Program-made: the position numbers and the translations under genes
The notes under the pieces: model-generated
Databases searched by the model: none
What the model was told of the DNA's origin: nothing
Seen by the model: the letters and a program-made list of their open reading frames with translations, nothing else
From: Flavobacterium sp. CG_23.5
Lineage (GTDB): Bacteria > Bacteroidota > Bacteroidia > Flavobacteriales > Flavobacteriaceae
NCBI RefSeq assembly: GCF_017875765.1
Contig: NZ_JAGGNA010000001.1
Location: forward strand, 457,001 to 521,000
Direction of reading: 5' to 3'
DNA: 64,000 nucleotides
Shown: one piece after another, positions 1 through 8,580 of the stretch
Position numbering within the stretch: the first letter of the stretch is position 1
Layout: every line of letters starts with the position of its first letter

Positions 1-264
1 TTTTTCAATGTTTTCAGCTCCTTTTGTAGACAATACTGTCATGTCTTTAGAAGTGCTTATTAATCCTTGATTTTGGTCTTTTAAACCAGCAACAGTCGCA
101 GTTAAACCCGCTTTTTCTTCTAAACAAGAATTAAGTTTTACGGTTGCAGTATTCAATAAATCTTGAGTTTCTTTGTTTCTGGCTTCTAAATCAGTGTATT
201 TCTTTTTAGAAACACAAGAAGATAAAAGTGCTAATACGGATAAAGCTATTACAATTTTTTTCAT
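1..264 (-). CDS. Lipoprotein, 5' part only (OmpA-associated type)
   Basis: This frame starts at an ATG at 262-264 and runs off the left edge of the window, giving the first 88 residues. Residues 1-17 form a lipoprotein signal: MKK, a hydrophobic stretch, then the lipobox LSSC with the acylated cysteine at 17. After it comes SKKKYTDLEARN and a polar, helix-prone stretch that looks like a coiled coil. Flavobacterial lipoproteins with this beginning often end in a peptidoglycan-binding OmpA/MotB domain, but that part would lie outside the window, so the domain is inference. The export signal is seen directly; the exact family is not proven. Confidence 0.7.
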   Translation of the reverse strand, partial: MKKIVIALSVLALLSSCVSKKKYTDLEARNKETQDLLNTATVKLNSCLEEKAGLTATVAGLKDQNQGLISTSKDMTVLSTKGAENIEK

Positions 265-297
265 AAATGTTAATTTAATTAGACGTGAATTACAAAC

Positions 298-1314
298 TTA
301 GTTTTTAATATTTATTTTAATGTTAATTATATCACTAAAAAATTTGACTTTTTTGATAAAGTACAAATAAACGATGCTTTTTTGGTGATAGTATTTTTCT
401 GATTGAAATTTTTCTCTTTTTTTATAATGAACAGCAAAATTACTATAAAGGGAACCATGAGCCTTTATTACTGCCAAAAAGTGATTGAATTTTCCTTGCA
501 AAAGAAATTGTATTCCGGCAATGGCATCAAGAATCATTCGGCAGAATAAAATCCAATACAATTTACCTTTTGGCAAATTTTTAGTCAACATAAACAATGA
601 GTTTCTAAAATTCAGATACGTTTTTTTGGGGTTTCCCTGTTGTAAAGTTGCGCCGCCAACGTGAAAAACCACTGACCCCGAAATATATTTTATTTTGTAG
701 CTTTTATTGAAAGCCCGCCAACATAAATCTATTTCTTCCTGATGTGCAAAAAAATCAGCGTCAAAGCCTTTTAATTCTTTAAAAACGGTACTTCGAATAA
801 AAAAACAAGCTCCAGATGCCCAAAATATTTCCCTATTGTCGTCGTATTGTTTATTGTCTTTTTCTAAAGTTTCAAAAATGCGACCTCGACAATATGCATA
901 ACCGTATTTATCAACAAATCCTCCGGCAGCACCAGCATATTCAAAATATTCTTTGTTTTTGTAATCTAATATTTTAGGCTGAATAATAGCAGTTTGAGGC
1001 TCTTTATCGAAAGTGTTAATGACGGGTTGTAACCAATTTTCAGTAACTTCAATATCCGAATTTACCAAAGCGTAAATATCGGCAACAATGTATTTTAATG
1101 CTTCGTTGTATCCGCCGGCGAAACCTAAATTCGTATCATTTTTTACAATTTTAACCAATGGAAAATTGGCCATCACAAATGAAATTGAATCATCAGTTGA
1201 ATCATTATCGGCCAAATAAATAGTGGCTTCGGGAGAATATTTTACTACTGAAGGTAAAAATTGTTCTAATAATTGTACTCCGTTCCAATTGAGTATGACA
1301 ACAGCTATTTTCAT
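298..1314 (-). CDS. Family 2 glycosyltransferase
   Basis: The 338-residue protein begins MKIAVVILNWNG, the usual first strand and NWNG loop of GT-A fold family 2 enzymes. DNDSTDDS follows at about 36-43, and VNSDIEV near residue 85 is the acidic metal and nucleotide-sugar site. An LCWR/GGAT-type region lies further on (EIDLCWRAF, HVGGATLQQG), as in rhamnosyltransferase-like members. It probably adds a sugar to a surface polysaccharide at the inner membrane; donor and acceptor cannot be read from the sequence. Its start overlaps the stop of the upstream HsdR-N gene by four bases (ATGA), so the two are co-transcribed and translationally coupled. Confidence 0.88.
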   Translation of the reverse strand: MKIAVVILNWNGVQLLEQFLPSVVKYSPEATIYLADNDSTDDSISFVMANFPLVKIVKNDTNLGFAGGYNEALKYIVADIYALVNSDIEVTENWLQPVINTFDKEPQTAIIQPKILDYKNKEYFEYAGAAGGFVDKYGYAYCRGRIFETLEKDNKQYDDNREIFWASGACFFIRSTVFKELKGFDADFFAHQEEIDLCWRAFNKSYKIKYISGSVVFHVGGATLQQGNPKKTYLNFRNSLFMLTKNLPKGKLYWILFCRMILDAIAGIQFLLQGKFNHFLAVIKAHGSLYSNFAVHYKKREKFQSEKYYHQKSIVYLYFIKKVKFFSDIINIKINIKN

Positions 1315-1784
1315 TCTGACGGTTCAGTTTTTAAATTATTTAATGTGTAATCAGGTAATTCTTGTAGAAACTGATATTTTTCATTGTCAAAATCCATTTG
1401 ACAAAAGTAATGATTCAGACCATTGGTCAACATCAAAAATTGGGACTTCAATGTCATATTGTAACGGGCAATTTGGTCAAAAGTAGCTTGAGCAATTTTT
1501 ATCGCGGGGGCTTTGCATTCGATTAAAACAAAAATTGAACCATCGGAATTGAATACAACAACATCATATCGTTTTCGTAATCCGTTGACCATTAAAACTT
1601 TTTCTACGTTTATTAATGATTTTGGATATTTTTTTTCTTCCAATAAAAATTGAACAACATGCTGACGAACCCATTCTTCGGGTGTGAGAATGATAAATTT
1701 TTTCCTGATTTCATCAAAAATAGAGACTTTATTTTCGCTATTTTTGAAACGGAAAGTATAAGTAGGAAAATTTAATTGCTGCAT
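1311..1784 (-). CDS. HsdR N-terminal-domain protein (PD-(D/E)XK fold)
   Basis: The 157-residue protein matches the small stand-alone type I restriction enzyme R-subunit N-terminal domain. The nuclease-like core is RYDVVVFNSDGSIFVLIECK, with D74, E89 and K91 in the D...ExK arrangement. No helicase or specificity gene is nearby, so it is not part of a restriction system here. In flavobacteria such a protein commonly sits beside holA, as it does here, divergently transcribed. Its substrate is unknown. It overlaps the downstream glycosyltransferase start by four bases. The domain call is firm and the cellular role is open. Confidence 0.8.
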   Translation of the reverse strand: MQQLNFPTYTFRFKNSENKVSIFDEIRKKFIILTPEEWVRQHVVQFLLEEKKYPKSLINVEKVLMVNGLRKRYDVVVFNSDGSIFVLIECKAPAIKIAQATFDQIARYNMTLKSQFLMLTNGLNHYFCQMDFDNEKYQFLQELPDYTLNNLKTEPSE

Positions 1785-1803
1785 TAAGCAAAAATAGTTA
1801 TTT

Positions 1804-1868
1804 AGTTTAAAGTTTAAGGTTTAAAGTTTCATACGATTCAACAAATTTTAAACTTTAAACTTTAAACA
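1804..1868. repeat. TTTAAAC-rich inverted repeat between divergent genes
   Basis: The gap between the HsdR-N gene and holA is filled by repeats of the heptamer AGTTTAA on the left and its complement TTAAACT on the right, so about 24 bases on each side can pair across a 15-base loop. The same words recur at 3151-3187, 12205-12265 and 57881-57946. Both neighbouring genes point away from it, so it lies in their promoter region and is not a terminator of either. Confidence 0.7.
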
Positions 1869-1877
1869 AAAAAGAAA

Positions 1878-2882
1878 ATGGACGAAGTATTAAAAATTGT
1901 AAACGATATTAAAGGAGGAAATATCAAACCTATCTATTTTTTGATGGGAGAAGAGCCCTATTATATTGACAAATTATCTGATTATATTGAAGAAAAAGTG
2001 TTGACCGAAGAGGAAAAAGGGTTTAATCAAACGGTTTTATATGGCCGCGATGTTTCTATAGAAGATATTATATCGACAGCCAAACGTTATCCTATGATGG
2101 CGGAGCGTCAGGTGGTGATTGTAAAAGAAGCGCAAGATTTAATTCGTACCATTGACAAATTGGAAAGTTATGCCGAAAACCCAATGTCAACAACAGTTTT
2201 AGTTTTTTGCTACAAATACAAAACTTTAGATAGGAGAAAAAAGTTAACCAAACTTTTGGCTAAAGCAGGCGTGGTGTTCGAAAGTAAAAAACTCTATGAA
2301 AACCAAGTTGGTGATTGGATTAAACGCGTTTTAGCGGGTAAAAAATATGCAATTGAGCCCAAAGCAACCGCTATGTTAGTGGAATTTTTGGGGACTGATT
2401 TGAGTAAAATAAACAATGAACTTGAAAAACTACAAATTATTTTACCAGTAAACAGTACCATTACTCCAAAACATATCGAAGAAAATATAGGTTTTAGCAA
2501 AGATTTTAATGTATTTGAACTGCGAAAAGCATTGGGAGAACGCAACCAACTGAAAGCATACACGATTGCCGAAAATTTTGCTCAAAATCCAAAGGGTAAT
2601 CCAATGGTCGTGACTACGAGTTTAGTCTTTGGTTTTTTCATTCAACTGCTAAAATACCATGGATTGAAAGATAAAAATCCAAAAAATGTGGCGGCAGTAC
2701 TGGGAGTAAATCCTTTTTTTTTGAAGGAATATGATGTGGCATTAAAGAATTATCCAATGAAAAAAGTAAGCCAAATTGTGGGTGCTTTAAGAGATATTGA
2801 TGTAAAAAGTAAAGGTGTTGGTGCCAATGCCTTGTCTTCATCTGATTTATTAAGAGAAATGCTTTATAAAATATTTAATTAA
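1878..2882 (+). CDS. holA: DNA polymerase III subunit delta
   Basis: The 334-residue protein is the delta subunit of the clamp loader, which opens the beta sliding clamp and loads it on primed DNA during replication. The N-terminal part carries the degenerate RecA-like fold start (IKPIYFLMGEEPYYIDKL). A motif region RYPMMAERQVVIVKEAQ follows, and the C-terminal collar is KSKGVGANALSSSDLLREMLYKI. The length is normal for the family. It starts at an ATG ten bases after the TTTAAAC repeat and stands alone on the plus strand ahead of a small membrane-protein gene. Confidence 0.93.
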   Translation: MDEVLKIVNDIKGGNIKPIYFLMGEEPYYIDKLSDYIEEKVLTEEEKGFNQTVLYGRDVSIEDIISTAKRYPMMAERQVVIVKEAQDLIRTIDKLESYAENPMSTTVLVFCYKYKTLDRRKKLTKLLAKAGVVFESKKLYENQVGDWIKRVLAGKKYAIEPKATAMLVEFLGTDLSKINNELEKLQIILPVNSTITPKHIEENIGFSKDFNVFELRKALGERNQLKAYTIAENFAQNPKGNPMVVTTSLVFGFFIQLLKYHGLKDKNPKNVAAVLGVNPFFLKEYDVALKNYPMKKVSQIVGALRDIDVKSKGVGANALSSSDLLREMLYKIFN

Positions 2883-2933
2883 AGGCTAAAAAATGCCGAT
2901 ATTTGCATTTCTAAAAAACAAAATACCGCAGTT

Positions 2934-3116
2934 ATGGGAATGAATAAAAACACCATTTTAGGATGGGCAACTTTAATAATGATTCTAATGGGATTACTCT
3001 TAATAGGATTAGGAGCTTTCCGCTACAGTGATGTTTCAGGATGGGGATTTGCCGCCGTAGGTGTTGGATTTTTAGCTAATGCTTGGGTGTTTAGTTCACT
3101 TAAAGGAAGACTTTAA
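2934..3116 (+). CDS. Small CAL67264-type membrane protein
   Basis: This 60-residue protein has two hydrophobic segments, at about residues 9-26 and 36-53, separated by a short polar turn (RYSDVSGW). It resembles the short flavobacterial proteins catalogued as the CAL67264 family, which have no known function. An ATG at 2940 (MNKNTILGW) is an equally good start and would shorten the protein by two residues. It lies 51 bases after holA and could be read from the same transcript. Confidence 0.75.
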   Translation: MGMNKNTILGWATLIMILMGLLLIGLGAFRYSDVSGWGFAAVGVGFLANAWVFSSLKGRL

Positions 3117-3150
3117 TAAGTAATCAGCCCCAGTATTCAGTATGTGGAGT

Positions 3151-3187
3151 AACCTTAAACTTTAAACAAAAAAACTTTAAACAAAAA
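3151..3187. repeat. TTTAAAC junction repeat before ettA
   Basis: Three copies of CTTTAAAC or CTTAAAC lie directly in front of the ettA start, with the last ending three bases before the ATG. The words match the repeat at 1804-1868. Just upstream, at 3130-3150, is CAGTATTCAGTATG, another word that recurs at gene junctions in this window. Confidence 0.55.
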
Positions 3188-3189
3188 TT

Positions 3190-4884
3190 ATGGCAGACGA
3201 TAAAAAAGTAATATTCTCAATGTCAAAATTGAGTAAAACCTACCAAGGAGCCGATAAACCAGTACTTAAAAATATCTATTTGAGTTTCTTTTATGGAGCT
3301 AAAATTGGAATTTTGGGTTTGAATGGTTCCGGAAAATCATCTTTGTTAAAAATTATTGCCGGTGTCGACAAAAACTACCAAGGTGATGTCGTTTTTGCAC
3401 CAGGTTACACAGTAGGTTATTTAGAACAAGAACCTATTTTAGATGATAGTAAAACAGTTATCGAAATTGTAAGAGAAGGAGTTGCTGAAACAATGGCAGT
3501 TCTAGATGAATTCAATAAGATCAATGATAGTTTTGGTTTGCCTGAAGTCTATGAAAATGCAGAGAAAATGGAGCAATTGATGGATCGTCAAGCGCTTTTA
3601 CAAGACAAAATTGATGCATTGGGTGCTTGGGAAATTGACACTAAACTGGAAATTGCGATGGATGCTTTGCGAACTCCAGAAGGTGATACGCCGATTAAGA
3701 ATTTATCTGGTGGGGAGCGTCGTCGTGTCGCTTTATGTCGCTTGTTGTTGCAACAACCGGATGTATTGCTTCTGGATGAGCCTACGAATCACTTGGATGC
3801 AGAAAGTGTACTTTGGTTAGAACAACATTTAGCACAATATGCCGGAACCGTAATTGCAGTAACGCACGATAGATATTTCTTGGATAATGTTGCTGGTTGG
3901 ATTTTGGAATTGGATAGAGGCGAAGGAATTCCTTGGAAAGGGAATTATTCTTCTTGGCTGGAGCAAAAATCAGGTCGTATGGCTTTAGAGGAAAAAACAG
4001 CTTCAAAACGTAGAAAAAATTTAGAACGCGAGTTGGACTGGGTTCGTCAAGGTGCCAAAGGACGTCAGACGAAACAAAAAGCGCGTTTGCAGAACTACGA
4101 TAAATTGTTGAACGAAGACCAAAAACAATTAGATGAAAATTTGGAGATTTATATTCCAAATGGTCCGCGTTTGGGAACTAATGTAATTGAAGCCAAAAAT
4201 GTTGCTAAAGCATTTGGAGATAAATTGTTATATGATAATTTAAACTTTACGTTACCACAAGCTGGAATTGTTGGGATTATTGGACCAAATGGTGCTGGTA
4301 AATCTACTATTTTCAAAATGATAATGGGTGAAGAAAAACCAGATTCAGGAGAGTTCTTAATTGGGGATACCGTGAAAATTGCTTATGTAGATCAAGCGCA
4401 TTCGAATATTAATCCGGACAAATCAATTTGGGAAAACTTTGCTGATGGTCAGGAATTGATCATGATGGGCGGAAAGCAAGTGAATTCAAGAGCTTATTTG
4501 TCACGATTTAATTTTGGTGGTGGAGAACAAAACAAGAAAGTTTCGATGCTTTCAGGTGGAGAACGAAACCGTTTGCATCTTGCCATGACTTTGAAAGAAG
4601 AAGGAAACGTTTTGTTACTGGATGAGCCAACGAATGATTTGGATATCAATACGCTTCGTGCTTTGGAAGAAGGTTTGGAGAATTTTGCAGGTTGTGCGGT
4701 GGTAATTTCTCACGACAGATGGTTTCTAGACAGAATTTGTACACACATTTTGGCTTTCGAAGGAAACTCTGAAGTATATTATTTCGAAGGTGGTTTCACT
4801 GATTACGAAGAAAACAAAAAGAAACGTTTGGGTGGTGATTTAACGCCAAAACGATTGAAATACAGAAAATTAATTAGAAGTTAA
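3190..4884 (+). CDS. ettA: Energy-dependent translational throttle protein EttA
   Basis: The 564-residue ABC-F protein has two ATP-binding cassettes and no membrane domain. The first has GLNGSGKSS, the signature NLSGGERRR and the Walker B DEPTNHLDAES. The second has GPNGAGKST, MLSGGERNR and DEPTNDLDINT. A linker with many charged residues joins them (RRKNLERELDWVRQGAKGR). EttA binds the ribosomal E site and gates the start of elongation according to the ATP/ADP ratio. The length and the full motif set fit EttA better than Uup or antibiotic-protection ABC-F proteins. A rho-independent terminator follows at 4920-4951. Confidence 0.94.
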   Translation: MADDKKVIFSMSKLSKTYQGADKPVLKNIYLSFFYGAKIGILGLNGSGKSSLLKIIAGVDKNYQGDVVFAPGYTVGYLEQEPILDDSKTVIEIVREGVAETMAVLDEFNKINDSFGLPEVYENAEKMEQLMDRQALLQDKIDALGAWEIDTKLEIAMDALRTPEGDTPIKNLSGGERRRVALCRLLLQQPDVLLLDEPTNHLDAESVLWLEQHLAQYAGTVIAVTHDRYFLDNVAGWILELDRGEGIPWKGNYSSWLEQKSGRMALEEKTASKRRKNLERELDWVRQGAKGRQTKQKARLQNYDKLLNEDQKQLDENLEIYIPNGPRLGTNVIEAKNVAKAFGDKLLYDNLNFTLPQAGIVGIIGPNGAGKSTIFKMIMGEEKPDSGEFLIGDTVKIAYVDQAHSNINPDKSIWENFADGQELIMMGGKQVNSRAYLSRFNFGGGEQNKKVSMLSGGERNRLHLAMTLKEEGNVLLLDEPTNDLDINTLRALEEGLENFAGCAVVISHDRWFLDRICTHILAFEGNSEVYYFEGGFTDYEENKKKRLGGDLTPKRLKYRKLIRS

Positions 4885-4919
4885 TAATTTCAAAAGCGAA
4901 ATTATTCTACTAAATATCC

Positions 4920-4951
4920 AGAGGATGTCCGCAAAGGCATCCTCTTTTTTT
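4920..4951 (+). terminator. Rho-independent terminator of ettA
   Basis: An eight-base perfect stem, AGAGGATG pairing with CATCCTCT, encloses a ten-base loop and runs into a string of T residues. It begins 36 bases after the ettA stop codon. The convergent small gene at 4958-5083 ends seven bases beyond it. Confidence 0.8.
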
Positions 4952-4957
4952 ATGATA

Positions 4958-5083
4958 CTATTTCTTTTTGTCGGAATACATCATAAGAAGTACAGCGGAA
5001 ACAATTCCGATTATTACCAAACCAAATACGACAATCATTATAAATGATCCGTTATCCCAAGAAAAAAGTGTTGTGTCTTTCAT
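4958..5083 (-). CDS. Small single-pass membrane protein, 41 aa
   Basis: An ATG at 5081-5083 opens a 41-codon frame ending in TAG at 4958-4960. The product starts MKDTTLFSWDNGSF, has one hydrophobic segment of about 20 residues (MIVVFGLVIIGIVSAVLLMM) and ends with the charged tail YSDKKK. The short soluble start, clean membrane helix and lysine-rich end are typical of real flavobacterial miniproteins. No function is known to me. The convergent ettA terminator lies just beyond its stop. Confidence 0.6.
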   Translation of the reverse strand: MKDTTLFSWDNGSFIMIVVFGLVIIGIVSAVLLMMYSDKKK

Positions 5084-5160
5084 AAATTTGTATTTTAAGG
5101 TTAATCAAATTTATAATTCCGACAATATATAATCTATGATAATTGTCATAATCACATATA

Positions 5161-5577
5161 TTAGTCTAAAAACTTAGATTTTAACTCCTTTGTGGGTATT
5201 AGACAATTCTCTTTTTTGCCAAACCATTTATACCGATTTTTTGCAATGTAATTATAAACTCGATTATTAAATGATGTAGGTAAAATGGTAAACAAAGTTG
5301 CTAGGTTAAAAACACCACCTAAACTTTTGGCAATTTCTACTGCGGCTTCTGACTTATAATAATAGGCGATTCCCGGTTGATATAAAATGATACTATCTAC
5401 TTTTTTAGTATCAATTCCAATGTGTTTGACGATTTCCTGACCCAAATCTGATTGCAACGCCACAAACCTAAATACATCTTTTTTGTCGTGTTTAATTATA
5501 AATTGTACTGCCGAGTCGCATAGATTACAGACGCCATCGAAGAGTATTATTTTTTTGTTCTTAGGAATATCAAGCAT
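5161..5577 (-). CDS. DCC-family thiol-disulfide oxidoreductase (DUF393)
   Basis: The 138-residue protein carries the family motif DGVCNLCD at 14-21, with a CxxC pair at 17 and 20, followed by a thioredoxin-like fold. The length is normal for this family, which is named after its DxxCxxC motif. A redox role on thiols is presumed from the CxxC; the partner is unknown. It is transcribed away from ettA and lies 105 bases downstream of mutS2 on the same strand, so it may share that transcript, although junction repeats fill the gap. Confidence 0.86.
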   Translation of the reverse strand: MLDIPKNKKIILFDGVCNLCDSAVQFIIKHDKKDVFRFVALQSDLGQEIVKHIGIDTKKVDSIILYQPGIAYYYKSEAAVEIAKSLGGVFNLATLFTILPTSFNNRVYNYIAKNRYKWFGKKENCLIPTKELKSKFLD

Positions 5578-5595
5578 AATTCAATTTTTAAAACG

Positions 5596-5682
5596 ATTCA
5601 ACCTAACTGAGATTTCTCCTTCGTCGAAATGACAAAATATGTGAATAGACTGAATACTGCGACTGTAAACTGAATACCCTTA
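5596..5682. repeat. Junction-type repeat words between mutS2 and the DCC gene
   Basis: This gap contains TTCGTCGAAATGACAAA and then three CTGAATAC-type words at 5649-5678. Related words occur at 3130-3150, 12240-12262 and 57910-57942, and CGGAATGACAA recurs at 27720-27730. It appears to be a degenerate interspersed repeat and codes for nothing visible. Confidence 0.4.
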
Positions 5683-7848
5683 CTACTTTTTCACCGCTTC
5701 CACCAATTCTAATGCGTCCAAACTCACTTTTGAGGTAAACACGCCATAATTAACTGTTGCTTTGTTTTTTTCAATATTATCAATACTTCCCACTGCTTTT
5801 CCATCAAACATACGTACTCTGTCACCTACTTTTAAAATATGCTTGGGCTTTTCAATTACGGGTTTCAGTTTCTTTTCTTTCTTTTCTTTTCTAATTTCTT
5901 CCACATGAACAGTTACTTCCTCGATAACTTCTTTTTTCTTGGCTACAATAGCTTTAGCTTCTTTAGGAGTCGCTTTCTTGCGCTTTGAATTTTCTATTTC
6001 AATGATTTTTAAAAAATCAGCTATTAGATCTTTTTTGCTCTTATTATTAAAATATTTCTCTGCAATATCTTCAATTTTATGGCCAATGTAAATCGTCTTC
6101 TGATTGCTGTCATACAATTCCTGGTAGCTTTCCAGTTTTTGTTTGATTTTTACATTGATGGTTTCCATTTTCTTTCCTTCTTCACGCGCTTTGGTTTCTT
6201 CTTCTTTTAGCGTTTGCGAAGTTTTCTCCATTTTAGAACGTTCTTTTTGAAGTGTGGCAATCGTTTTATCGAAACGTACTTTTCCAACTTCAATCTTCTT
6301 TTTGGCTCGATTGATTAATCCGAATGGGATTCCATTTTTCAACGCTACTTCAAATGTAAAAGAACTTCCTGCTTGTCCCAAAGCTAATTTGTACATCGGT
6401 TCTAATGATTTTTCATCGAATAACATATTAGCATTTGTGGCGAAAGGCAATTCGTTAGCCAGAATTTTCAAGTTCGAATAATGTGTCGTTATTATCCCAA
6501 AAGCTTCCCGATGATAGAACTCTTCCAAGAAAATTTCGGCTAATGCACCACCTAATTCAGGATCAGAACCGGTACCAAATTCATCAATCAGGAACATTGT
6601 TTTTCTATTGCACTTCTTTAAAAAGTAATTCATGTTCTTTAATCGGTAACTATAGGTACTTAGATGATTTTCAATAGATTGATTATCGCCAATATCCGTA
6701 AGTATGCGGTCAAATAAAAAGGTTTCACTACGTTCGTGCACGGGAATCAACATTCCGGATTGCAACATTAATTGCAGCAATCCAACGGTTTTCAACGATA
6801 TGGTTTTCCCACCGGCATTAGGACCAGAAATCACAATGATTCTGTTTTCCTGACCTAATTCAATGGTTTGCGGATGCGTAATTTCGTTTTTCTGTTTGTT
6901 ATTTAAATATAAAATAGGATGGTAAGCGTCTCTAAAATAAAGTCGGCGTTCTTCGGTAATTTTAGGCAAAATCCCATTTATTCTGTTGGCATATTTGGCT
7001 TTGGCAGCAATTACATCAATATCACTCAAGAAATCCTGGTACTGGATAAGTAATGGTAAAAAAGGTCTGATTTGATTGGTTAATTGCTTCAAAATCCTTG
7101 TGATTTCTTCCTTTTCCTCGTATTCTAAATTACTTAATTCTCTGGAATAGTTCAGCGTTGCTTCCGGTTCGATATAAGCAATGCTTCCTGTTTTGGAACT
7201 GCCCAGAATCGATCCTTTTACTTTACGTCGGTACATAGCTAAAACCGCTAAAACCCTGCGGTTTTGAACAAAACTCTCTTTGATATCATCTAAATATCCT
7301 AATGCATTATATTGCGTTAAAGCAGTTCCAAAACTCTGATTCACTTTACCACGTACGGTATTCATATTTCGACGAATATTCAACAAATCAGGTGAGGCAT
7401 TGTCTTTTATTTCGCCATATTTATCAACGATTTCATCCACCATCGCGACAATATCTTTGGTGAATTCAACTTGTAAAGCTCTCGAGTTTAGATTTGGATA
7501 ATAATCCTCGAATTTTTTAAAATAACTTAATAAAAAATTTACGGTTGACGATATGGTTGCTATTTTTCTAAAACTGCCCACTTCGAGAAAACTATCTTCA
7601 ATTGCGAGAAACCGTATTTCATGAGTGATGGCATCAAAACCATGATTGGGAATCGCATTGTTATTCTGGAAAGACGAAACATATTCAGATGTTTGCATTA
7701 ACGCCTTCATCAAAGTTTCCTTGTCTTTAAAAGGGGTTATTTCAAGCGCTTTTTGTTTACCAATATCAGTATTACAAATAGCCGAAATGGTTTCTAGAAC
7801 GGTTGGAAATTGTAAGTCTTGTAACGTTTTTTCGGTGATGGATATCAT
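5683..7848 (-). CDS. mutS2: MutS2-family ATPase lacking the Smr domain
   Basis: The 721-residue protein has the MutS core (lever and clamp) and the ABC-like ATPase. The Walker A is GPNAGGKT at 342-349, and the Walker B is FLIDEFGTGSDPE near 420. A long charged coiled coil follows at about 530-620. MutS2 proteins act on recombination intermediates or collided ribosomes, not on mismatches. Canonical members are about 780 residues and end in a Smr nuclease domain. Here the protein ends in a small beta-rich module (LKVGDRVRMFDGKAVGSI...) with no Smr motif. The start ATG at 7846-7848 is followed by a normal N terminus. The gene is divergent from the MNT/HEPN pair. Confidence 0.88.
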   Translation of the reverse strand: MISITEKTLQDLQFPTVLETISAICNTDIGKQKALEITPFKDKETLMKALMQTSEYVSSFQNNNAIPNHGFDAITHEIRFLAIEDSFLEVGSFRKIATISSTVNFLLSYFKKFEDYYPNLNSRALQVEFTKDIVAMVDEIVDKYGEIKDNASPDLLNIRRNMNTVRGKVNQSFGTALTQYNALGYLDDIKESFVQNRRVLAVLAMYRRKVKGSILGSSKTGSIAYIEPEATLNYSRELSNLEYEEKEEITRILKQLTNQIRPFLPLLIQYQDFLSDIDVIAAKAKYANRINGILPKITEERRLYFRDAYHPILYLNNKQKNEITHPQTIELGQENRIIVISGPNAGGKTISLKTVGLLQLMLQSGMLIPVHERSETFLFDRILTDIGDNQSIENHLSTYSYRLKNMNYFLKKCNRKTMFLIDEFGTGSDPELGGALAEIFLEEFYHREAFGIITTHYSNLKILANELPFATNANMLFDEKSLEPMYKLALGQAGSSFTFEVALKNGIPFGLINRAKKKIEVGKVRFDKTIATLQKERSKMEKTSQTLKEEETKAREEGKKMETINVKIKQKLESYQELYDSNQKTIYIGHKIEDIAEKYFNNKSKKDLIADFLKIIEIENSKRKKATPKEAKAIVAKKKEVIEEVTVHVEEIRKEKKEKKLKPVIEKPKHILKVGDRVRMFDGKAVGSIDNIEKNKATVNYGVFTSKVSLDALELVEAVKK

Positions 7849-7918
7849 TTAATTATGTAGAAATTTTATACAAAGTTACAAACTTGTTAAGTTGTATTAA
7901 TCTAAAACAATTAATTTT

Positions 7919-7926
7919 TATATTTG
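7919..7926 (+). promoter_or_regulatory. -7 box TATATTTG before the MNT/HEPN pair
   Basis: TATATTTG matches the Bacteroidota sigma -7 consensus TAnnTTTG and ends only four bases before the ATG at 7931. Transcription would start at or next to the start codon, giving a leaderless or nearly leaderless message. The nearest TTG upstream is 24 bases away, somewhat beyond the usual 19-21, so the -33 element is weak. Confidence 0.45.
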
Positions 7927-7930
7927 TTAA

Positions 7931-8221
7931 ATGAAAAAAGAGGAAATAATCAATACTTTGCAGACAGAAAAGCAATTCCTGAAAGATAATTATGGAGTTG
8001 TATCCATTGCTTTGTTCGGCTCTTATGCTAAAGGACTGGAGAATTCGGATAGTGATGTTGATTTTTTTGTTGAATTTAAAGAGCCCTCTTATAGTCTTTT
8101 GATGGGATTATATTCTTATTTAGAAAACAAATTAAAGACGAAGGTCGAAATTATCAGAAAAGGTCCTCATGTATCGGAACGATTTCTTAACACTATTAAA
8201 AGTGATTTAATTTATGTATGA
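7931..8221 (+). CDS. MntA-like nucleotidyltransferase antitoxin
   Basis: The 96-residue minimal nucleotidyltransferase has the signature GSYAKGLENSDSDVD at about 30-44, with the GS pair and the DxD metal ligands. A later acidic position lies in KVEIIRK. In MNT/HEPN toxin-antitoxin pairs this enzyme neutralises the HEPN RNase by adding AMP to a tyrosine. The toxin gene follows with an eight-base overlap, the usual arrangement. A leaderless start is likely from the promoter position. Confidence 0.85.
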   Translation: MKKEEIINTLQTEKQFLKDNYGVVSIALFGSYAKGLENSDSDVDFFVEFKEPSYSLLMGLYSYLENKLKTKVEIIRKGPHVSERFLNTIKSDLIYV

Positions 8222-8579
8222 TGCTGTTTATAAATATTCGTTAGAGACTATTTTAGAACATATCAATATTTGTAATAAAAGATTTTCTGAAATTAATACT
8301 CCATTTGATTTTGTTTCAACGGAATACGGAAAAACATTATTAGACGCAATAGTCACCCGTCTTCAAGCTATTGGAGAAAACATAAAAAACACCTCTAGAA
8401 AACATAATTTATTGGAAATTAATTATCCAGACATGGAGTGGAACAAGATCATTCGTTTTAGAGATTTTATTTCACATCATTATGAAATGTTAGATTACGA
8501 GATTGTTTATCAAATATGCGAAAATTATTTGCCTAAATTAGAATTTGTTTTAAAAACTGAACTAGGTAAATTTGAATAA
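8214..8579 (+). CDS. HepT-like HEPN ribonuclease toxin
   Basis: The 121-residue helical protein carries the HEPN active-site motif Rx4H as RDFISHHYE at 83-91, including the tyrosine at 90 that the partner MntA modifies in studied systems. Its start overlaps the MNT gene by eight bases, so the pair is coupled. The product is presumed to cleave RNA when unmodified. It ends just before ung, with which it shares strand and probably transcript. Confidence 0.85.
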   Translation: MYDAVYKYSLETILEHINICNKRFSEINTPFDFVSTEYGKTLLDAIVTRLQAIGENIKNTSRKHNLLEINYPDMEWNKIIRFRDFISHHYEMLDYEIVYQICENYLPKLEFVLKTELGKFE

Positions 8580-8580
8580 A

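Noticed and set aside
3782..4159. Open frame of 125 codons opposite ettA
   Set aside because: It lies entirely inside the conserved ettA gene and has no start region or motif support.
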